Assembly (NCBI GenBank): GCA_040905685.1
Contig: JBBDRB010000097.1
Location: 15,778 to 79,777, forward strand
DNA from: JBBDMU01 sp040905685
Lineage (GTDB): Bacteria; Bacteroidota; Rhodothermia; Balneolales; Natronogracilivirgulaceae
Length of the DNA stretch: 64,000 nucleotides
Direction: 5' to 3'
The position numbers were made by a program, and so were the translations under genes. Numbering within the stretch: the stretch's first letter is position 1; the number at the start of each line of letters is the position of its first letter. A model generated the notes under the pieces. The model was not told the DNA's origin, made no database searches, and saw only the letters and a list, made by a program, of their open reading frames with translations. This document shows, in pieces, positions 45,312 through 52,616 of the stretch.

Positions 45312-45800
45312 TTACCATCCGGGATTCTGTCCCAGGTTTGGATTCACGAACAGGTGCTGCTGGGGAATGGGATAAAAATATTTTTTATCATCCCATTCTT
45401 TGGGGATATCGTTCATCCATATGCTTTCACCAAAGGTGCCGTTAGACAGCACCCGGGGGTCAGATCCCACATTTATGTAAAACACGCCGGATTCCTGGGT
45501 TTCCGGAGGAGTCCCAATATAAAAATAAACATCCTGAATACCATCTTCATTCAAATCCATGTATTCATCTACGGCCGGGACATAGAAGCCTCTCCATTCC
45601 ATTTCCATGAGTTCACCACGTTTCCAGCGTAGAATATCAAAGAACCGAAGTCCCTCCAGTACCATTTCTATCCCTCTTTCCCTGCGAATTTCCAGCAGAA
45701 CAGGATCAGAAAGGCCGGGAAAGTAGGTAGACTGCAAATACGGGTCCACGTCCGTCAGCAAGGCCGCTAAGCCGGAGATGCATTGATGGTTCGCTGCAAA
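45312..45800 (-). pseudogene. Truncated SusD/RagB family gene, C-terminal part only
   Basis: The open frame (stop TAG at 45801) holds about 160 residues of a SusD C terminus: LAALLTDVDPY, IRRERGIEMVLEGLRFFDILRWKRGE (the family's ERR-E-EG-RFFD-RW pattern) and IPQQHLFVNPNLGQNPGW at the end. SusD proteins are about 500 residues, so over two thirds are missing, there is no signal peptide and no ATG. No susC is near. The break lies within 40 bases of the neighbouring gene's stop. A deletion or a join in the assembly would explain this. Confidence 0.8.
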
Positions 45801-45837
45801 CTAGGTCCTCGCCCTGGTGAAGCAGGCCGTCGACTGC

Positions 45838-46983
45838 TTACCGGAACTTATAGTTAAAGGATACAAAGCTTCCCATGGAATAAAGTTTAACATTCCCCCA
45901 ACCAACTCCCCTGATGGGAACTTTCAAGAAAGGCTCTGCTCTGAGGCTCCAGTGGCGATGTATATCCAGCTCATAGCCAACGGAAAAACCCGCATTGCTC
46001 AGCCAGTGCCGGCTGCCTGTATTATCACTCCAACCCTCCCACAAGGCGGGATCATCGCTATCGTAGCTGAAATGATAATCCTCCCTCTGCATGATATAGG
46101 AGGATATTCCGGCCGTGGCAAAAAACCGTGAACCGGAAAAATTCAGAAAATTGAATTTCAGGTTTACCGGGATATCGAACAGAAGGCATTCCCCAATTGT
46201 GCTGTTGGGAACCATGCCGCCTGGCCAGTACCCCGGAGGGTTATAATCCCGGCGGGAAGCCACATAGCGAACATTGGAATGCATTAACCCGGCAGTAATG
46301 GCAAGGTCAGCGGTCAGGTTGTATTCGACGGTCACCCCAAATTTATAACCGGGTTTATGAAAACCGGATAACGTACCAACCGTGCTCAGGTCCGGTGACA
46401 TTACAAGACCTGCGGAAAGGCGAGGGAAGGGCTGCCTGGTATGCAAAGGAATAGCAGCGGCCTCCAATGGTCGGTCACGATCCGTAATCCTCTCAACAGC
46501 AACCAGTTCGACTTGACGGTCAGCGGTTCCCAAACGAGAGGGGGGCAGTGATACCTTCCTGGCAATAAAGCCTTTGTTTGGCTCGGCTCTTTCCGGTTCC
46601 CTGGGAGAGGATGCAACGGGAGTCCGGACAGGCGGACTAAACTCCGGTTCCGGAGTGGGTTCTTGGTCCTCCTTAGCGGGAATCTGTTCGTTTTCCGGAA
46701 CCGGCCCGGTCTCCTCCGGAACGGCCGCATCATTGATTTGCTGACCGATCTCATTGATCCTGCTATAATTATTGAAGGTAAAATATCCCAGCATGGATAT
46801 GATCAATACCATTGCAGCGGTCATATAGCGGATTCTACTCCGGTAGCTGTATTGTATATCCTGAATATCCAATTTTTTCTCCAGCTTCAGCCAGTCTTCT
46901 TCCCTATAGGGTATATTGTCATACTCCCCGGCTTTCTTCCGGAAAAAACGTTCTAAAGGATCCATGTTCTTGTTGTCGGACAT
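45838..46983 (-). CDS. Membrane-anchored protein with anti-sigma-like N terminus and outer-membrane-barrel-like C-terminal domain
   Basis: 381 residues, starting 3 bases after the ECF sigma gene, the usual place of an anti-sigma factor. Residues 1-50 are charged and cytoplasmic (DPLERFFRKKAGEYDNIPY, DWLKLEKKLD), one membrane helix is at about 53-70 (MTAAMVLIISMLGYFTF), and a Pro/Glu-rich linker reaches residue 130. From about 185 on, alternating aromatic strands (PRLSAGLVMSPDLSTVG, FGVTVEYNLTADLAITAGLM) resemble small outer-membrane barrels and end in SFVSFNYKFR with a C-terminal aromatic pattern. Function is inferred: a sensor linking envelope state to sigma release. Confidence 0.75.
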   Translation of the reverse strand: MSDNKNMDPLERFFRKKAGEYDNIPYREEDWLKLEKKLDIQDIQYSYRSRIRYMTAAMVLIISMLGYFTFNNYSRINEIGQQINDAAVPEETGPVPENEQIPAKEDQEPTPEPEFSPPVRTPVASSPREPERAEPNKGFIARKVSLPPSRLGTADRQVELVAVERITDRDRPLEAAAIPLHTRQPFPRLSAGLVMSPDLSTVGTLSGFHKPGYKFGVTVEYNLTADLAITAGLMHSNVRYVASRRDYNPPGYWPGGMVPNSTIGECLLFDIPVNLKFNFLNFSGSRFFATAGISSYIMQREDYHFSYDSDDPALWEGWSDNTGSRHWLSNAGFSVGYELDIHRHWSLRAEPFLKVPIRGVGWGNVKLYSMGSFVSFNYKFR

Positions 46984-46986
46984 GCG

Positions 46987-47517
46987 TTATGTGGATAAAT
47001 TTTTCTCGACCATGGCCCGCAGGTTTCTTTTAGCTTTAGCCAAATTGGATTTTGAGGTACCGATCGATATTTCAAGCATTTCAGCGATCTCTGTATGCCG
47101 GTAGCCTTCAATTACATGTAGGTTAAATACCGTTCTGTATGCCGGTGTTAAAAGCTGTACCATCCCGATGATCTCCTGGTAAGAGATGCCGCTGATAACC
47201 GTCTCGTCATCGGCCATGTCCTGACCGTTCACATTCAACTCTTCCCACGGAGGTATTCTCTTATTTTTATGAAAATGATTAATGGCTGTATTGATAATGA
47301 TTTTGCGCATCCATGGTTTAAAAGGGCGATCAGGATCGTATTTTCGTATGTTGTCGAATACCTTCATAAACGCGTCATTATATATATCTGCAGCCTGCTC
47401 CCTGGAATCGGCATAACGCAGGGTTATGCTCATACCATACACATAGAACATTTCATACAGTTCTTTCTGACTTTCACGCCGGCGCTTGCGGCACCCTTTT
47501 ATAATTTCTTTAAGCAA
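46987..47517 (-). CDS. ECF RNA polymerase sigma factor
   Basis: 176 residues with sigma-70 region 2 (QKELYEMFYVYGMSITLRYADSREQAADIYNDAFMKVFDNI) and region 4 (LTPAYRTVFNLHVIEGYRHTEIAEMLEISIGTSKSNLAKAKRNL). No region 3, as in all ECF types. Directly followed by the anti-sigma-like barrel protein. A promoter-like sequence upstream (47585-47619) matches one in front of the cupredoxin operon, so it is probably autoregulated. Confidence 0.95.
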   Translation of the reverse strand: MLKEIIKGCRKRRRESQKELYEMFYVYGMSITLRYADSREQAADIYNDAFMKVFDNIRKYDPDRPFKPWMRKIIINTAINHFHKNKRIPPWEELNVNGQDMADDETVISGISYQEIIGMVQLLTPAYRTVFNLHVIEGYRHTEIAEMLEISIGTSKSNLAKAKRNLRAMVEKNLST

Positions 47518-47584
47518 AAGTCTTAATTTATACCAGGGACCATATTTTTACAGGTGTTTACAAAATACCCGAGTCTTTATTTAA

Positions 47585-47619
47585 GTATACCTGTTTTTCG
47601 AAACAAGGGTTGCCTCTCT
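47585..47619 (-). promoter_or_regulatory. Candidate ECF promoter of the sigma operon
   Basis: On the minus strand AGAGAGGCAACCC (47619-47607) is followed after 16 bases by GTATAC (47590-47585), 68 bases before the sigma start codon. The same elements with the same spacing occur upstream of the cupredoxin gene. Confidence 0.65.
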
Positions 47620-47646
47620 TAAAAATTTATTAAACCATAAACCCTC

Positions 47647-48498
47647 CTAAATACCAAATACCCTGTGGATGTTAAACCCTAACCTGAAATTCCCTTCCCA
47701 AAATCTATCCCGGTTTTGGGCCATAATGAACTGCTCGTTATGCCACTGAAAACTTGTCAAAAAAACCTGAAAAACATGGCCTCCCGTATTAATGTTAAGG
47801 GCCAGGGCCATTGCATCGGAAGTATCCTGGTTGCGTTGGCCAAAGACCGGCAAATATTCGGCGCTTAAGGCATACCGTTCGGACAGTTCATAGCTTGAAA
47901 GGATCCCGATGCCAAATAACTGATCCTGATCATCTCCCCCTGGCGTGTTAAAATAGGCCATCATGGGTGACAGCTGAATGCTCATCCTGTTCATTTTCCG
48001 GGCTATCATCAGTGAGGTGAAATAGCTGAGCCGGTCGGAAAATGCCATACCCAATCCGGAAAGCGTACTAATGCCTGTGGAGGCTTTCACAGCTATTTCA
48101 ACAGGTTTGCTTCCGCTTACGGTCTGGTGAAGCAAACTGTACCGGGCTCTTATATCCACTACCTTATTGAGCGTCATCCGCCCGATACCCAGCGAAAACT
48201 GATCGCTTATACCATAATCCAGCCCGATGCGGGTATTGGCCCCGTCATCCAATCCGTAAAACCGTTCAATACCCCCACCAACCAGTCCGAAGGTATGAGC
48301 CACGGAGGTATTCAAATTACGTGACGATATGGTATGGACCGTGCTGATCCCAATATTGGTTGGTGCCCAGAAGACATCATCGACGACCGGGTCCTGTTCG
48401 ACACGCTCCCGTGGCAACTGGGCATTAGACGGTGTGGTAAGTACAAAACCTGTGATGCAGAGAACTAGTACGCCCACGGGGAAAAAGGTTGTTTTCAT
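47647..48498 (-). CDS. DUF5777 outer-membrane barrel-like protein
   Basis: 283 residues with a signal peptide (VLVLCITGFVLTTPSNAQ). The mature part is a run of beta strands with the DUF5777 look: FWAPTNIGISTVHTISSRNLNTSVAHTFGLVGGG, TRIGLDYGISDQFSLGIGR and a final FRLGFNIHRVFGI. Role unknown; the family often travels with YceI and cupredoxin genes as here. Its start overlaps the yceI-like stop by four bases (ATGA). Last gene of a three-gene operon. Confidence 0.8.
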   Translation of the reverse strand: MKTTFFPVGVLVLCITGFVLTTPSNAQLPRERVEQDPVVDDVFWAPTNIGISTVHTISSRNLNTSVAHTFGLVGGGIERFYGLDDGANTRIGLDYGISDQFSLGIGRMTLNKVVDIRARYSLLHQTVSGSKPVEIAVKASTGISTLSGLGMAFSDRLSYFTSLMIARKMNRMSIQLSPMMAYFNTPGGDDQDQLFGIGILSSYELSERYALSAEYLPVFGQRNQDTSDAMALALNINTGGHVFQVFLTSFQWHNEQFIMAQNRDRFWEGNFRLGFNIHRVFGI

Positions 48499-49049
48499 AG
48501 GTTTTCCGTTGGTTGAAGGATGGCTTCAAGTCGAACCTCCATTTCGTCTCTCACCCGGTAAAACAAGATGCCCGGAGGTTCGATCTCATAATCCGTGATA
48601 TTCAAAATCCACTCAGCCTCAAGCAAAATGCCATCAGCCTGTTTTTGCAGGGTTCCTTCCACCACCACTTCCCTGGTAACACCATGCAGCGTAAGCTCAC
48701 CGCCCGCCCTCGCCGGCTGCCGAACGGACGACCTTTCATCGAAGGAAGTCAGCAGCTCACCGGTAAATTCGGCAAAAGGGTGCTCATCTACGTTCAGGGT
48801 ACGGTACATATCCCTGTCACGACGGCTGTTGCCGGTTTCCAAAGAACTTAAATCCAGATAGAAGTCTACGATATTATCCTCAAAATCGATCATTCCGGTA
48901 AGGTGGCCGGATACGCCCGTAAATTCATGCAAAGGAACACTGGAAACAAATTCTGCATGACCGGAATCGGTATAATACATCACCTTTTCCTGGGTTCCAC
49001 GCAATGGATTTACCGTATAGGCCATGATAATAATAATAAAATAAATCAC
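48495..49049 (-). CDS. YceI-like lipid-binding periplasmic protein
   Basis: 184 residues. The YceI lipocalin-like fold is marked by HAEFVSSVPLHEFTGVSGHLTG, DFYLDLSSLETGNSRRDRDMY, HPFAEFTGELL and GELTLHGVTREVVVEG. YceI-type proteins bind polyisoprenoids or amphiphiles. The N terminus is a short hydrophobic stretch (MIYFIIIIMAYTV) that may be a signal or anchor. It lies between the cupredoxin and DUF5777 genes. Confidence 0.88.
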   Translation of the reverse strand: MIYFIIIIMAYTVNPLRGTQEKVMYYTDSGHAEFVSSVPLHEFTGVSGHLTGMIDFEDNIVDFYLDLSSLETGNSRRDRDMYRTLNVDEHPFAEFTGELLTSFDERSSVRQPARAGGELTLHGVTREVVVEGTLQKQADGILLEAEWILNITDYEIEPPGILFYRVRDEMEVRLEAILQPTENL

Positions 49050-49064
49050 TTTACCCCCGATATT

Positions 49065-49547
49065 TTAATAGCCCCCTCCATCATCGCCATCACCGCCGGA
49101 CCCGCCTTCATTATTTTCATCCACCGTTATAGTACCGGTCATTTCAGGATGAGGTATGCAATGATAAACATAGGTTCCGGCATCCCCGAAGGTAAATTCA
49201 AACTGTCCGTCAGGACCCACGGAGGCATCAAACAAACCGTCAGGATCGCCCACTTCTCCACTGGTTACGGAATGAGTATCGTTATCCTGGTTTCTCCAGG
49301 TAATGGTAGTGCCCGCTCCCACCGCCCGGGTAGAGGGTGTGAACGCGTGGTTCTGCATCCAGACCTCATGGGGCCCCGGTTCTTCATCATTATGACCATT
49401 GCCATGGCCGTTAGGGTTGGTATCCGCACCTGTGGAACTGTCACCGCAGCCTCCCGCAAAGAGAGTCAGGATAAACACCATCAAAAAGGACCGGGGGCGT
49501 ATTATTAATCTTATATCGGCGCTGGGTATAGGTTTTGTGATACGCAT
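49065..49547 (-). CDS. Plastocyanin/amicyanin-like cupredoxin lipoprotein
   Basis: 160 residues with a lipobox (FAGGCGDS) and a His/Asn/Gly-rich spacer. The type I copper site is complete: His in NDTHSV and the C-terminal loop HCIPHPEM, where Cys, His (+3) and Met (+6) follow amicyanin spacing. A Gly/Asp tail ends the protein. It should carry electrons at the cell surface or periplasm. First gene of the cupredoxin-YceI-DUF5777 operon, preceded by an ECF-type promoter-like sequence. Confidence 0.9.
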   Translation of the reverse strand: MRITKPIPSADIRLIIRPRSFLMVFILTLFAGGCGDSSTGADTNPNGHGNGHNDEEPGPHEVWMQNHAFTPSTRAVGAGTTITWRNQDNDTHSVTSGEVGDPDGLFDASVGPDGQFEFTFGDAGTYVYHCIPHPEMTGTITVDENNEGGSGGDGDDGGGY

Positions 49548-49586
49548 GGGAACTGGTTTTAAGTAGAAAGGGACTGTCTACCTATA

Positions 49587-49619
49587 CCATACCAAAACCG
49601 GCTCAAGAGGGTTGCCTCT
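49587..49619 (-). promoter_or_regulatory. Candidate ECF promoter of the cupredoxin operon
   Basis: On the minus strand AGAGGCAACCC (49619-49609) is followed after 16 bases by GTATGG (49592-49587), 39 bases before the cupredoxin ATG. Core and spacing equal those at 47585-47619. The -35 part also forms a small palindrome (AGAGG-GTTG-CCTCT on the plus strand). Confidence 0.65.
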
Positions 49620-49806
49620 GAATAGTATGTTTGCAGGGTAAGACGTTTACCGGATGATTATTCGAACCGTAATGTTCCGAAACTAGCGTAATCATGAAAG
49701 TTCCCCGTGGTGGGCTGCCAGGTCCGGTAGGCCGATCCCTGGTCAGATCCTGGCTGTTAGCATGAGCAAACAGGGTAATAAATAATATGAAAATGGGAAT
49801 CCTCAT
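49603..49806 (-). CDS. Possible 67-residue exported protein or gene remnant
   Basis: ATG at 49806 opens a convincing signal peptide (MRIPIFILFITLFAHANSQD), but the remaining 48 residues are Pro/Arg/Gly-rich with no recognised family, and the frame reads through the promoter-like element at 49609-49619. It follows ada by 28 bases on the same strand. A decayed or chance frame is more likely than a working gene. Confidence 0.3.
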   Translation of the reverse strand: MRIPIFILFITLFAHANSQDLTRDRPTGPGSPPRGTFMITLVSEHYGSNNHPVNVLPCKHTIQRQPS

Positions 49807-49834
49807 GCAGGAATGTAATGCCGGGTACTGAAAA

Positions 49835-50890
49835 TCAAAGACGGCTTCCCTGGTATTTTTTTTCCAGATCAAGTAAATATTTTTTTCGCCACAGTCCTCC
49901 TCCGTATCCCGTCAGTTTACCGTCCGATCCGATGACCCTGTGGCAGGGAATTATTATAGCTATTTTATTCATGCCATTGGCATTGGCTACAGCGCGAACG
50001 GCATGTGGTTTGCCGATTGCCACAGCCTGTTCATAATAGGAACAGGTTTCCCCATATGGGATTCTCTTCAGCTGATCCCAAACCTGATTCTGAAATACGG
50101 ATCCGGGAGTAAACAAGGGGATGGTAAATTCCATTCTGTCGCCATGGAAATATTCACCCAGTTGCCGGTCCAGCAGCTCGAAGTATTCGTTGTTTCCGTG
50201 AACTATATTTGCTTTCAGTTGCCTAGACAGATCCTTAAACTCCGTTTCCAGCATTTTCCTGTCGGTGAACTCCAACAGGCAGATCCCCTCTTCGTTCGCA
50301 CAAGCCATCATGGGTCCCAGAGGGGTGTCCAGCCTGGTTACATCTATAATCTGTTTCCCCTTGCTGTTGGAAGGCGATACGCCGAATACAGACTTAAAAG
50401 AGTCGTTAAATCCACTCAACGATTCATATCCCAGATCATAAGCGGCAGCGGCAGCCGATTCTCCTTTTTTTAATTTTTTAAAAGCGCTATTAATTCTGAT
50501 CATTCTCTGATAGGCATGAAAAGTCAAACCATGATGTCTCAAAAACCAGCGTCTTATTTTATGGGGCTCAATACCTTTTTCTATCAGGTCATCGTCTTTA
50601 TATTTTCTTGACGGATGTTCGGTAATATCCTTTAAAATACGGGTGATGTATTCAGGTGTTTTATCCGGTTTTTCCATGGGATTACAGATCTTACAGGGCC
50701 TGTATCCATGGAGAATGGCCTCTTTGGCCTTTGCGAAAAACTCAACATTCTCTTTCTTCGGTTTTCTGGCCGTACAGGTTGGCCTGCAGAATATTCCCGT
50801 CGTTTTTACAGCCAGATAAAATAATCCCTCAAAAGCGGAATCCTTTTCAAGGATGGCTTTATACATTATATCTTCAGTGAAAAGGTCCAT
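49835..50890 (-). CDS. ada: Bifunctional Ada: methyl-phosphotriester sensor, AraC-type activator and O6-methylguanine-DNA methyltransferase
   Basis: 351 residues with the full three-part order of E. coli Ada. The N-Ada zinc site has Cys35, Cys39, Cys66 and Cys69 (FCRPTCTARK and PCKICNP); the first of these takes the methyl group from phosphotriesters. An AraC-type helix-turn-helix lies at about 95-180 (AAAAYDLGYESLSGFNDSFKSVFG). The C-terminal methyltransferase has IPCHRVIG with the acceptor Cys. It repairs alkylated DNA and turns on the adaptive response. No alkA or alkB is in the window. ATG at 50866 is an alternative start. Confidence 0.95.
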   Translation of the reverse strand: MDLFTEDIMYKAILEKDSAFEGLFYLAVKTTGIFCRPTCTARKPKKENVEFFAKAKEAILHGYRPCKICNPMEKPDKTPEYITRILKDITEHPSRKYKDDDLIEKGIEPHKIRRWFLRHHGLTFHAYQRMIRINSAFKKLKKGESAAAAAYDLGYESLSGFNDSFKSVFGVSPSNSKGKQIIDVTRLDTPLGPMMACANEEGICLLEFTDRKMLETEFKDLSRQLKANIVHGNNEYFELLDRQLGEYFHGDRMEFTIPLFTPGSVFQNQVWDQLKRIPYGETCSYYEQAVAIGKPHAVRAVANANGMNKIAIIIPCHRVIGSDGKLTGYGGGLWRKKYLLDLEKKYQGSRL

Positions 50891-51113
50891 ACATCAGGTT
50901 TTAGTTAAACAGGATCGAAGGCAAATGATTCACCCCTAATATATCTCCGTTAGATACCAGCTTGCAACCGGAAACCTGACAACTAATTTTTTAATTAACT
51001 CTATAGCCGGGTGTTTACTTCCATCCTATTGCCAGAGCCGCATCCCCTCCGAGAGATCGCAGTTTATCGGCCATATAATGGATAGAGACGCGTTGCCGGG
51101 ATGGATCATAGCT

Positions 51114-52592
51114 TCAGGGAAGTTCGGTGTCGCCCATCAGCCAGCGGTCGCATTCGCGCGCCGCGCCGCGGCCTTCATTAATGGCCCATACGATCAGGCT
51201 TTGTCCCCTGCGCATGTCCCCGGCGGCAAAGACCCCCTCGACATTGGTGAGATATTCATCAAATCCTGCCCGGGCATTGCTCCGCTCATCACGCTCTATC
51301 TGAAGTTGATCCAGGACCGGGTTCTCAGGACCTGTAAAGCCCATGGCCAGCAGTACCAGGTCTGCTTCCCATACTTTTTCCGTGCCTCGGGTTTCCACAG
51401 GCTGAAATCTTCCATCATTTTTTTCCCATTCGATCTGCACCGTATGCAAGGCTTGAACATGGCCGTCGCCGCCGGCAAATTTTTTGGTCATCACCTGATA
51501 TTTTCGGGGATCGTCGCCAAATTTTGTCCGGGCTTCTTCCTGACCATAATCGACCAGGTAGACATGGGGCCACTGGGGCCATGGGTTTTCCGGGGCGCGC
51601 TGCTCAGGCGGCCTGGGCAAAATTTCAAACTGAATCAGGCTCTTGCAGTTGTGGCGCAGGGACGTGCTAACACAATCCGTACCCGTATCGCCGCCTCCGA
51701 TCACGATCACATTCTTTCCTTCGGCGGATATGTAGTTTCCGTCTTTATGGCCGGAATCAAGCAGGCTTTTGGTATCGGCATAAAGAAACTCCATGGCAAA
51801 ATGGATCCCCTTCAGCTCACGTCCCTCTATGGGAAGGTCACGCGGCCTGGTGGCTCCGCCCGTCAGAACGAGGGCATCGTGCTTTTTTTTCAGGTCGGCT
51901 GCCGGTATATCGCTTCCGATCTCGGTATGGGTGATAAAATCCACCCCTTCGGCCGATAGCAGATCGACTCTTCGCTGCACTACCGATTTATCCAGTTTCA
52001 TGTTGGGGATACCATAGGTTAACAATCCGCCAATCCGGTCGGCGCGTTCGTAAACGGTGACCTTGTGACCGGCCTGGTTAAGCTGGGCCGCTGCCGCCAG
52101 TCCGGCCGGACCCGACCCAACGATGCCCACGGTCTTCCCCGTGCGTTTTTCCGGCGGGCAGGGCTGCACCCATCCTTCTTCAAATCCCCTGTCGATAATG
52201 GCTTTTTCAATATTTTTGATGGATACAGGATCCCCGATGATGCCCAGCACACAGGACCCTTCACAGGGGGCCGGACAAACACGGCCTGTAAATTCAGGAA
52301 AGTTATTGGTTTTATGCAGACGATGAAGGGCTTCTTTCCACATGCCGCGGTAAACCAGATCGTTCCATTCGGGAATCAGATTATACACGGGACAACCCAG
52401 CGTTTTACCCTTATATTCGGAGCCGGACTGGCAAAACGGGATGCCGCAATCCATGCACCGTGCTCCCTGCTTTTTCAACTCTTCCTGAGTTTGGGGCGCA
52501 TACAATTCTTGCCAGTCCAGGACTCGTATTTCTGGCTTGCGGTAGGGAGTCGATTTTCGGTCATACTCCATGAATCCGGTTGGTTTTCCCAT
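51114..52592 (-). CDS. gltD: Glutamate synthase small (beta) subunit
   Basis: 492 residues. Brings NADPH electrons through FAD and iron-sulfur clusters to the large subunit. N-terminal cluster cysteines are visible (RCMDCGIPFC, GCPVYNLIPEW, RVCPAPCEGSCVLG). FAD-binding VGIVGSGPAGLAAAAQL and NADPH-binding VIGGGDTGTDC follow, then GVFAAGDMRRGQSLIVWAI at the end. Encoded 24 bases after gltB on the same strand. Confidence 0.96.
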   Translation of the reverse strand: MGKPTGFMEYDRKSTPYRKPEIRVLDWQELYAPQTQEELKKQGARCMDCGIPFCQSGSEYKGKTLGCPVYNLIPEWNDLVYRGMWKEALHRLHKTNNFPEFTGRVCPAPCEGSCVLGIIGDPVSIKNIEKAIIDRGFEEGWVQPCPPEKRTGKTVGIVGSGPAGLAAAAQLNQAGHKVTVYERADRIGGLLTYGIPNMKLDKSVVQRRVDLLSAEGVDFITHTEIGSDIPAADLKKKHDALVLTGGATRPRDLPIEGRELKGIHFAMEFLYADTKSLLDSGHKDGNYISAEGKNVIVIGGGDTGTDCVSTSLRHNCKSLIQFEILPRPPEQRAPENPWPQWPHVYLVDYGQEEARTKFGDDPRKYQVMTKKFAGGDGHVQALHTVQIEWEKNDGRFQPVETRGTEKVWEADLVLLAMGFTGPENPVLDQLQIERDERSNARAGFDEYLTNVEGVFAAGDMRRGQSLIVWAINEGRGAARECDRWLMGDTELP

Positions 52593-52616
52593 ATTATATT
52601 TCCATTTGGTAATTCA

